Shown in pieces: positions 1 through 5,027 of a stretch of DNA of 5,027 nt (within the stretch, counting starts at the first letter, position 1; each line of letters starts with the position of its first letter). The DNA comes from an uncultured Collinsella sp. (GTDB taxonomy: Bacteria > Actinomycetota > Coriobacteriia > Coriobacteriales > Coriobacteriaceae). Where the stretch lies: assembly GCA_902478705.1 (NCBI GenBank), contig CABSMB010000121.1, positions 1 to 5,027 on the forward strand, given 5' to 3'. Both the position numbers and the translations under genes were made by a program. The notes under the pieces are model-generated. The model was not told where the DNA came from. It saw only the letters and a program-made list of their open reading frames with translations, and did no database searches.

Positions 1-2466
1 GCGCTGCTGGCAGTTGAGCTCCAGACCCGCACGAGCCATCTTGGGCTCGACGCGAGCGTACAGTTCCTCCATGTCACGCCTGTTGGTGAACAGCGTGAGC
101 ACCGAGCCGCCCATGGCAAGATGAGCGTCGACCAGCACACGCTCGAGCGCCGAAAGGTAGCCTTCGCGGTCGCGCGGATCGGGAATATCCCCAGCCACGA
201 CCACGGCCATATTCGAATCGAAGTCGTAGCTCGAATCCAAGTGCAGCGACAATGATGTCGAGGTGCCGATGCGATCGAGGCCGACGGCGTGGTTAAAGTG
301 CTCAAAGCTCTTGGAAACTGTCATGGTCGCCGATGCAAAGATAGCCGTGTGGACCTCGGGCAGCCACTCAGTTGCCAAGGCCTCGCCAATATCGATGCGC
401 TCAGCGGTCATCGACTCGCCGCCGGCACGCAGCCTGCGATTGACTTGCAGCGAGTACACGTAGTGTTCGTCGGTACCGTCAATGATGAGTTTGAGGTTCT
501 CGACCAGCTCGTGTAGGCGGCGCGAGATATCACCCAGGTCGACAACAACCTCGGGCTTGTCGGCGGCGACGGCTTGTACCAGTGCGTCGACGCTCTTGTC
601 AGCTTGTTCCAATGCGTCGATGGCAGTGTAGGCCGACTGTAAGAAATCATGCCAGTCGTCAGATTCGCGCAGTTCGGGGCCAATCCATAGGTTCGCATTG
701 TCATAGCCCCCGCGGGCGCGGCGGCCAAGTTCGCGAACGCCGTCAAACACATCGGCAATCGCCATGCTCGCACGTACAACCGTCGACGTCGCCTTGGCGG
801 TAAGACCCAGGTAGAGCGTAGAGCCCTCCGAGGTTGCCAAATCGCGGGAAACCTGGCTCAGCGCACCGGTGCTCGAGCCGCCCAGGCGCTCAAACAGAAC
901 GCGCGATTCATCCGCCGACACCACGCGCGCCCATTGACGGCGTGCCTCGCGCTCGATGGAGTGGGCCTCATCGATCACCCAGTGACGAATCGGAGGCAAG
1001 ATTCTGCCCTCGGCCGCAACATTGCGGAACAGCAGGGAATGGTTGGTGACCACCACATCGGCATGCGCCGCGCGACGGCGGGCGCCGTGGACCAGGCATT
1101 TATCGGGAAAAAACGGGCATAGGCGACGGGCGCACTCGCGTGACGCCGTCGTAAAGTCGGGACGGTTGACGCTGCGCCAGCGAATGCCGAGCGAGTCGAG
1201 GTCGCCATCGGCCGACTGACACACGTACGCCATGATGACCGCGACTGCCGTAAGCGTGTCGGCAGGATCGCGCTTAGTCGTAATTTCAACTTGACCACGG
1301 CTCATGCGCTCAAGCTTGCGCAAGCATGGATAGTGGTCATAGCCCTTGAGGGCGCAAAACGAGAGGCCTCCGTCCAGCTGCTCGGCAAGTTTGGGCAGCT
1401 CATGATACATGAGCTGGTCGGCAAGATTATTTGACTTAGTCGCGATACCAACCGTGATATTGTTGCGGCGCGCGGCCTCGGCAAAAGGCACCAGATAGGC
1501 CATCGATTTGCCGACGCCCGTCCCCGCCTCAATCACGCGATGCGTTCCCGTAACGAGCGCGTCACGGACCTCGAGCGCCATCGCGATTTGCTCATCGCGC
1601 GGCTCGTACGTGGGATACATGCGATTAACCAGACCGCCCGGGGCATAGTCCGCCTCGATTTCCTCGCGGCTCGGCATCTTAAGGACCGGCAGCTCGTCCG
1701 CATCAACGCGATCATCGGCCCGATCGGCCTTGAGTACGTCCGCGCGGGCGGCACTGAGAGAGAAGATGGAACCGGGGTTCTGTCCCGCCAAGAACGAGAA
1801 GATGGGACGATAGGACCAGGGTACGTCGGGGTGCATGTCGGCCAAGCGCGCCATTAAGCCCTGGGGCAAGTCGGTAAGCGCCACGAGCAGCACGCGCCAC
1901 ACGCCACACAGGGCGTCGACATCGGCGTTGGCGCGGTGCGACACCGAGTCGCAGCCAAACAGGTCGGCCATAAAAGACAGCTTGTGCGAGGCCAGGCGCG
2001 GAAGTGCGATGCGCGACAGTGCCAGCGAATCGATCCAGATGTCGCTGACGTTGACACCGCCCTTGACCGACTCGATAAACGAGCGGTCGAAGGTGGCGTT
2101 ATGCGCAATCACCGGGCAGCCGCCGACAAAATCGGCGAGAGCGGCCACGGCATCGACGGCCGATGGGGCATCCACCACATCGGCGTTTGTAATGCTCGTG
2201 AGTTCGGTAATCTCGGCGGGAATCAGCTGCTTGGGGTGCACGAAGGTATCGAACCGGTCGACGATCTCGCGGCCCGAAAGACGGGCAGCCGAGATTTCAA
2301 TCAGTTCATTGTCCTGCACCGAAAGACCCGTGGTTTCGGTATCGAGGACGATAACATCTTCCTCGATGAGACCGAACGATTGGGTTTTGGCGCGCTCGGC
2401 AAGCGTGGCATAGGAATCGATGACAAACTGCGGCGTTCCCGACGAAACAGCGTCCTCGATTAGCAT
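1..2466 (-). CDS. dinG: DinG-family protein: DEDDh exonuclease fused to Fe-S type SF2 helicase (3' end outside window)
   Basis: One frame is open from the ATG at 2466-2464 to the left edge, giving 822 codons with no stop, so the C-terminus is missing. Residues about 37-200 form a DEDDh 3'-5' exonuclease domain: D42-T-E44 (Exo I), H122-N-A-T-F-D127 (Exo II) and H177...D182 (Exo III), all catalytic residues present. The helicase part follows: Walker A GTGVGKS with K320, motif Ia TKSNNLADQL (343-352), VVVTNHSLL (about 471-479), DEAH at 499-502, SATM at 712-715, and LFTNR near 792-796. Cysteines C381, C445, C450 and C457 match the four-cysteine 4Fe-4S pattern of DinG/XPD helicases. The final QxxGR-type motif should lie beyond base 1. 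Expected role: cytoplasmic DNA repair and replication-associated unwinding or trimming. The start overlaps the ddl stop as ATGCTAA with only a weak GA/GC-rich ribosome site, suggesting translational coupling. Family assignment is very secure; actual helicase activity is inferred. Confidence 0.95.
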   Translation of the reverse strand, partial: MLIEDAVSSGTPQFVIDSYATLAERAKTQSFGLIEEDVIVLDTETTGLSVQDNELIEISAARLSGREIVDRFDTFVHPKQLIPAEITELTSITNADVVDAPSAVDAVAALADFVGGCPVIAHNATFDRSFIESVKGGVNVSDIWIDSLALSRIALPRLASHKLSFMADLFGCDSVSHRANADVDALCGVWRVLLVALTDLPQGLMARLADMHPDVPWSYRPIFSFLAGQNPGSIFSLSAARADVLKADRADDRVDADELPVLKMPSREEIEADYAPGGLVNRMYPTYEPRDEQIAMALEVRDALVTGTHRVIEAGTGVGKSMAYLVPFAEAARRNNITVGIATKSNNLADQLMYHELPKLAEQLDGGLSFCALKGYDHYPCLRKLERMSRGQVEITTKRDPADTLTAVAVIMAYVCQSADGDLDSLGIRWRSVNRPDFTTASRECARRLCPFFPDKCLVHGARRRAAHADVVVTNHSLLFRNVAAEGRILPPIRHWVIDEAHSIEREARRQWARVVSADESRVLFERLGGSSTGALSQVSRDLATSEGSTLYLGLTAKATSTVVRASMAIADVFDGVRELGRRARGGYDNANLWIGPELRESDDWHDFLQSAYTAIDALEQADKSVDALVQAVAADKPEVVVDLGDISRRLHELVENLKLIIDGTDEHYVYSLQVNRRLRAGGESMTAERIDIGEALATEWLPEVHTAIFASATMTVSKSFEHFNHAVGLDRIGTSTSLSLHLDSSYDFDSNMAVVVAGDIPDPRDREGYLSALERVLVDAHLAMGGSVLTLFTNRRDMEELYARVEPKMARAGLELNCQQR
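572..622. repeat. Short degenerate tandem repeat inside dinG
   Basis: Bases 572-592 and 602-622 match at 18 of 21 positions with a 30-base period. In the protein they give AIDALEQADKS followed by SVDALVQAVAA, a helical stretch between the DEAH box and the SATM motif. This looks like a small in-frame internal duplication in a tolerant helical segment and not a mobile repeat. Confidence 0.45.
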
Positions 2467-3425
2467 GCAACGCCCGCTCGACGAAGTCCCATACGAATTA
2501 GACTGTCACACACCTGCGGGAACGTCATGTCATCGGTGTGGCGAATCTCATCCGGATACAGCGACGTATCGGTCATGCCGGGAATCGTGTTGGTCTCGAG
2601 GATGACGGGGCCATCCTCGCTCACGATAAAGTCGCTGCGCGAGATACCCAGGCAGCCGAGTGCCTTATGGGCAGCACAGGCGAGCTCCTGAGCACGAGCG
2701 TAGTTCTCGGGCGAAATCTGCGCCGGAATGCGATGGATGTCCGTAGGGTCGACATACTTCACGTCCAGATCGTAGAACTCGCAGTCCTCGGGCTTACGGA
2801 TCTCAACAATCGGCAGGGCGCGCACGTCATCCTCGCCGTATACGCCGACGGTGATCTCGGTACCCTCGATGCACTTCTCGACCAGCACTTTGTCGCCAAA
2901 CTCAAACGCCTTGGCGATTGCCGCGGGTAGCTCGGAGGGCTCATGGACCAGGGAAATGCCATAGCTGGAACCGTTGACGGCCGGCTTCACAAAGCAGCGC
3001 TCGCCACAAACCTCGACGATGTGATCGATATCGACTTCATCGCCCACCTCGAGCGCAAGGCCGGGGGCAACGGGGATGCCCGCCTTGGCGTACAGGAGCT
3101 TCGAGACCTCTTTGTCGGCACCGCAGGCGCTGGCAAGCACGCCCGAGGCCGTGTAGGGGATACCCAGGGTCTCCATGGCACCCTGCATGGCACCATCCTC
3201 ACCGCCGGCGCCGTGCATGGCGATAAACGCCACGTCAAAGCCGCCGGTCGCCATGGTTACCATAAAATCATCGGCAGCCGTGTCGAGCAGCTCCACCGAA
3301 GTGTAGCCGGCCTCCTTCAAGGCCACCACGACGTTCTTTCCCGAATTGAGCGAGATCTCGCGCTCAGCGGAATGACCGCCCGCCAAGACCGCTACGTGCA
3401 TGTTCTCTAGGCTTTTACCCGGCAT
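2460..3425 (-). CDS. ddl: D-alanine--D-alanine ligase
   Basis: A complete 321-residue ATP-grasp ligase that joins two D-alanines for the peptidoglycan pentapeptide in the cytoplasm; the length is usual for the family (about 300-370). Visible signatures are the N-terminal GGHSAEREISLNSG (16-29, with E21 equivalent to E15 of E. coli DdlB), the ATP-grasp FVKP plus NGSSYG segment (145-156), the omega-loop FYDLDVKY (217-224), R263-S-D265, and the metal-binding LETNTIPGMT (276-285) with E277 and N279. Y224 sits where DdlB has Y216 and VanA-type D-lactate ligases have histidine, so ordinary D-Ala-D-Ala specificity is expected. The first ATG is preferred over Met9 because AGGAGGAG lies upstream at the right distance. 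The gene is divergent from rlmN and its TAA stop is embedded in the start of dinG, so both probably share one transcript. The three-residue omega-loop motif reads YDL rather than the common YDY. Confidence 0.97.
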   Translation of the reverse strand: MPGKSLENMHVAVLAGGHSAEREISLNSGKNVVVALKEAGYTSVELLDTAADDFMVTMATGGFDVAFIAMHGAGGEDGAMQGAMETLGIPYTASGVLASACGADKEVSKLLYAKAGIPVAPGLALEVGDEVDIDHIVEVCGERCFVKPAVNGSSYGISLVHEPSELPAAIAKAFEFGDKVLVEKCIEGTEITVGVYGEDDVRALPIVEIRKPEDCEFYDLDVKYVDPTDIHRIPAQISPENYARAQELACAAHKALGCLGISRSDFIVSEDGPVILETNTIPGMTDTSLYPDEIRHTDDMTFPQVCDSLIRMGLRRAGVAC

Positions 3426-3432
3426 GGGCAGA

Positions 3433-3440
3433 CTCCTCCT
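3433..3440 (-). promoter_or_regulatory. Shine-Dalgarno site of ddl
   Basis: On the minus strand this reads AGGAGGAG. The AGGAGG core is followed by nine bases and then the ATG at 3425. It decides the ddl start in favour of the first methionine, because Met9 (3401-3399) has no comparable site. Confidence 0.85.
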
Positions 3441-3441
3441 C

Positions 3442-3447
3442 TATAAT
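3442..3447 (+). promoter_or_regulatory. Candidate -10 element of rlmN promoter
   Basis: A perfect TATAAT lies 64 bases before the rlmN ATG. No recognisable -35 hexamer is present at 16 to 18 bases upstream (CCGGCA at 17), and there is no extended TG motif. The site touches the ddl ribosome-binding site on the other strand. If used, transcription would start near 3454. It could also be a chance match in the only A+T-rich stretch between the two genes. Confidence 0.4.
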
Positions 3448-3465
3448 TTCTGCAGCTGATACCAT

Positions 3466-3495
3466 ATTGTAGCGATACCCTCTACGTTTCCCCAA
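3466..3495 (-). promoter_or_regulatory. Candidate promoter for ddl-dinG
   Basis: On the minus strand TACAAT (3471-3466) matches the -10 consensus at five of six positions. Eighteen bases upstream is TTGGGG (3495-3490), which keeps only the TTG of the -35 consensus. Transcription would begin near 3459 and give a leader of about 34 bases before the ddl ATG. The -10 is good and the -35 is poor, so this is a plausible but unproven call. Confidence 0.45.
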
Positions 3496-3510
3496 AATCG
3501 AAAGGCTTCC

Positions 3511-4563
3511 ATGAATCCCAGGACTAAATCTCAGGACATTCGCGACTTGAGCCAAAACGATATTCGCGAGCTTGTTGCCGAACTTGGCCAGCCCGCCTTC
3601 CGCGCGAAGCAGCTCATCGAATGGGTCTTTGAGAAGAACGTTTGTTCGTTTGATGATATGACTAACCTTCCCAAGGCTTTCCGCGAGCAGCTTAAAGAGG
3701 CCTTTGCCTTCGACACGCCGACTGAGCTCACCAAGCAGGTTTCCAAAGATGGCTCTCGCAAGTATCTACTCGAGTACCACGACGGCATTTCCGTCGAGAC
3801 CGTCGGCATGCCCCGTCGCAACAAGCTTTCCGTCTGCGTTTCCACCCAGGCAGGCTGTGGCATGGGCTGCGCCTTTTGCGCCACCGGCCTTAACGGCCTC
3901 AAGCGCTCGCTGACAGCTCAGGAGATCGTCGACCAGGTACTTCATGTATCCAACGACTTTGGCGAGCGTGCCACGAGCGTTGTCTTCATGGGCCAGGGCG
4001 AGCCGTTTGCCAACTACGACGAGGTTCTCAAGGCTTTGCGAATCCTCAACGACCCCGATGGCATCGGTATCGGCGCCCGTCACCTCACCGTCTCTACCAG
4101 CGGCGTTATTCCCGGTATTCGCAAATTCGCCGACATCCCTGAGCAGTTCACACTTGCTGTTTCCCTGCATTCCGCCATCCAGTCGACGCGCAATAAGCTC
4201 ATGCCCGGTGTTAAGAAGTACACGCTGCTCCGCCTTCACGAGGCGCTTCAGCTCTACACCGAGAAGACTGGCCGCCGCCCGACGTATGAGTACGCCATGA
4301 TCGAAGGCGTCAATGACACGAACCCCGAGATGCAGGCGCTCTGCGACTTCTGCGAGGGAACGCTGTGCCACGTTAACCTTATTCAGCTCAACGACATCGA
4401 GGGCAGCCCGCTCAAGCCGTCTCCGATTCATAAGGTCGAAGATCTTCAGCGTCGCCTTGAGTCCCGCGGCATCGAGACCACGATCCGTAATTCTCGCGGC
4501 AATGATATTGATGCCGCCTGCGGTCAGCTGAAGCAACGTTTCAAAGTCCAGAAGAACGCATAG
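3511..4563 (+). CDS. rlmN: Dual-specificity 23S rRNA / tRNA (adenine-C2) methyltransferase RlmN
   Basis: A complete 350-residue radical-SAM methylase. By family knowledge it adds a methyl to C2 of A2503 in 23S rRNA and A37 of some tRNAs, supporting accurate translation. The radical-SAM cluster motif CGMGCAFC supplies C116, C120 and C123. The two mechanistic cysteines are C109 (in SVCVSTQ) and C337 (in GNDIDAACGQL), and E96 lies 13 residues before C109, as E105 does before C118 in E. coli. SAM-binding GQGEP (161-165) and STSG (195-198) are present. The N-terminal 90 residues form the small RNA-binding accessory region. The ATG is preceded by AAAGG (3501-3505) with a five-base gap. The gene stands alone, divergent from ddl, and ends just before a strong intrinsic terminator. 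It is distinguished from the resistance methylase Cfr by overall resemblance to RlmN, including the GNDIDAACGQL ending. Confidence 0.97.
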   Translation: MNPRTKSQDIRDLSQNDIRELVAELGQPAFRAKQLIEWVFEKNVCSFDDMTNLPKAFREQLKEAFAFDTPTELTKQVSKDGSRKYLLEYHDGISVETVGMPRRNKLSVCVSTQAGCGMGCAFCATGLNGLKRSLTAQEIVDQVLHVSNDFGERATSVVFMGQGEPFANYDEVLKALRILNDPDGIGIGARHLTVSTSGVIPGIRKFADIPEQFTLAVSLHSAIQSTRNKLMPGVKKYTLLRLHEALQLYTEKTGRRPTYEYAMIEGVNDTNPEMQALCDFCEGTLCHVNLIQLNDIEGSPLKPSPIHKVEDLQRRLESRGIETTIRNSRGNDIDAACGQLKQRFKVQKNA

Positions 4564-4582
4564 GGGAGTCTGCGCCCCATAA

Positions 4583-4598
4583 CGTTTCATGTGAAACA
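4583..4598. other. parS-like ParB-binding site
   Basis: The 16 bases CGTTTCATGTGAAACA match the widespread chromosomal parS consensus TGTTTCACGTGAAACA at 14 positions; the differences are the first base and one of the two central bases. The half-sites GTTTCA and TGAAAC are perfect inverted repeats around a 2-base centre. The site lies 19 bases after the rlmN stop and before its terminator, in non-coding DNA. A 2-base centre cannot act as a hairpin loop, so it is not part of the terminator. parS sites normally recruit ParB/Spo0J for chromosome segregation near the origin. That this copy is bound is inference. Confidence 0.5.
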
Positions 4599-4602
4599 TC
4601 CG

Positions 4603-4649
4603 ACAGCCCTGGTTGCAAATAATGCAGCCAGGGTTGTTTCATTTGTTTT
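4603..4649 (+). terminator. Intrinsic terminator of rlmN
   Basis: A 15-base-pair stem (4603-4617 with 4623-4637) closes a five-base loop AATAA. It has a CCCTGG/CCAGGG core and two G-U wobbles and no mismatches. It is followed by a T-rich run (TTTCATTTGTTTT). It begins about 40 bases after the rlmN stop and is well placed to end that transcript. Confidence 0.9.
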
Positions 4650-4691
4650 CATACTCTTGGATTTGATTTTCGTTAGCTTAGTTTTTTAGCC

Positions 4692-4734
4692 AAAATAAGG
4701 GGCCCTTGTCTTATGAATCAGACAAGGGACCCTT
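4692..4734 (-). terminator. Intrinsic terminator of the 84-residue membrane protein gene, possibly bidirectional
   Basis: Arms 4697-4711 and 4720-4734 pair over 15 positions with one G-A mismatch and an eight-base loop. Read on the minus strand the stem is followed by TTATTTT, giving a classical terminator 27 bases past the stop of the small gene. Read on the plus strand it is followed only by TCAAAAC, so it would be weak in that direction. Confidence 0.85.
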
Positions 4735-4761
4735 CAAAACAGGCAAGTAATTGTTAGGTAC

Positions 4762-5016
4762 CTAATAACCAACATTTTCCCACTGATGGTTAACCCAGTC
4801 TTGGTTAATCTTGGGATTCTTAGTAACCTGAGCAGTGCGCATAGCGACATCTTCTGTCATCACATCCATTTTCTTCTTGGATGTATCGACGATATCCTGA
4901 GCTCCGCGCAGCAGTCTACCACGCAGTTCATCATCTGTCGCAAGCTTATATCCAACAAAAGCACCAGCAGCGACAGTGGTTGCCAACGCAATGGCCGCTA
5001 GAACCTTATTCTTCAT
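4762..5016 (-). CDS. Small single-pass membrane or exported protein of unknown function (84 aa)
   Basis: The frame is complete from ATG at 5016-5014 to TAG at 4764-4762. It has a strong GGAGGA ribosome site at 5027-5022, six bases from the start when measured from GGAGG. After a short basic start (MKNK), residues about 5-23 are hydrophobic and small-residue rich (VLAAIALATTVAAGAFVGY), reading as a membrane anchor or uncleaved signal. The rest is polar, alternating acidic and basic, with a lysine run KKK at 47-49 and an aromatic tail containing W74, W79 and Y84. The architecture (short N-terminal anchor followed by a charged helical tail) resembles YtxH-like small proteins, but I cannot assign a family. 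G+C in 4801-4980 counts to 85/180 (47%), well below the neighbouring genes. It has its own terminator and converges on rlmN. The upstream context lies outside the window. Confidence 0.85.
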   Translation of the reverse strand: MKNKVLAAIALATTVAAGAFVGYKLATDDELRGRLLRGAQDIVDTSKKKMDVMTEDVAMRTAQVTKNPKINQDWVNHQWENVGY

Positions 5017-5027
5017 CCTGATCCTCC

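Larger units (their letters stand above)
4564..4761. other. Convergent intergenic region
   Basis: This 198-base gap between the rlmN stop and the stop of the small membrane-protein gene holds the parS-like site and two terminators. Between the terminators (about 4650-4691) lies an A+T-rich stretch with a run of six T at 4682-4687. I see no gene, tRNA or insertion sequence in it. Confidence 0.8.

Noticed and set aside
408..1754. Possible frameshift or pseudogene in dinG suggested by several short minus-strand frames
   Set aside because: Codon-by-codon reading from 2466 to base 1 gives one continuous frame with helicase motifs in order, so the gene is intact in the window; the short frames are in other registers.
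1835..2463. Two plus-strand open frames (192 and 175 codons) opposite dinG
   Set aside because: They cover the exonuclease domain of dinG, whose catalytic motifs prove the minus-strand frame; the plus-strand products show no recognisable domain.
2943..3410. 155-codon plus-strand frame opposite ddl
   Set aside because: Shadow of the strongly supported ddl frame; no family features or ribosome site.
2460..3425. Vancomycin-resistance type D-Ala-D-Lac ligase
   Set aside because: The omega-loop has tyrosine (Y224) where VanA-type enzymes have histidine, and no vanH, vanX or vanRS-like gene is nearby.
3511..4563. Cfr antibiotic-resistance methylase
   Set aside because: The protein carries the RlmN-style GNDIDAACGQL ending and lies in a housekeeping setting without mobile elements.
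3766..4599. 277-codon open frame antisense to rlmN
   Set aside because: It lies wholly opposite a secure rlmN gene, its start falls inside the parS-like palindrome, it has no convincing ribosome site, and its composition is what codon bias in a G+C-rich gene produces on the opposite strand.
4697..4734. Inverted repeat as a transposon end or CRISPR unit
   Set aside because: A single hairpin with a T-rich tail next to a gene stop is a terminator; there is no second copy, spacer or transposase.

Overview
The window reads as an ordinary chromosomal housekeeping segment from a fairly high-GC bacterium. The large genes look close to 60% G+C; one rlmN line (4021-4080) counts to 36/60. The protein sequences and gene mix suggest an actinobacterial gut-type lineage such as Coriobacteriia (Collinsella-like). 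That placement is an inference from general familiarity, not a search result.

Layout. Bases 1-2466 (minus strand) are one uninterrupted reading frame of 822 codons that runs off the left edge. It encodes a DinG-type protein with an N-terminal DEDDh exonuclease domain fused to an XPD/DinG-like superfamily 2 helicase with a Walker A box, a four-cysteine iron-sulfur signature and a DEAH box. Its ATG overlaps the stop of the upstream gene by 7 bases. That gene is ddl (2460-3425, minus), a complete D-alanine-D-alanine ligase for peptidoglycan precursor synthesis. An 85-base divergent region (3426-3510) carries candidate promoters for both directions and separates ddl from rlmN (3511-4563, plus), a complete radical-SAM 23S rRNA/tRNA adenine-C2 methyltransferase with all expected catalytic residues.

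The interval 4564-4761 is A+T-richer and non-coding. It holds a 16-base near-palindrome that matches the widespread ParB-binding parS consensus at 14 of 16 positions, a strong intrinsic terminator for rlmN, and a second terminator serving the last gene from the opposite side. That last gene (4762-5016, minus) encodes an 84-residue protein with one N-terminal hydrophobic segment and no recognised function. Its G+C is clearly lower than its neighbours.

How the genes relate. ddl and dinG look co-transcribed and probably translationally coupled, although their functions (cell wall and DNA repair) are not obviously linked. rlmN is divergent and monocistronic. The small membrane-protein gene converges on rlmN. 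I see no CRISPR array, tRNA, rRNA, insertion sequence or phage genes, and no evidence of an undescribed multi-gene system. The points most worth a second look are the parS-like site, the exonuclease plus Fe-S helicase combination in DinG, the crowded divergent promoter region, and the small orphan membrane protein.
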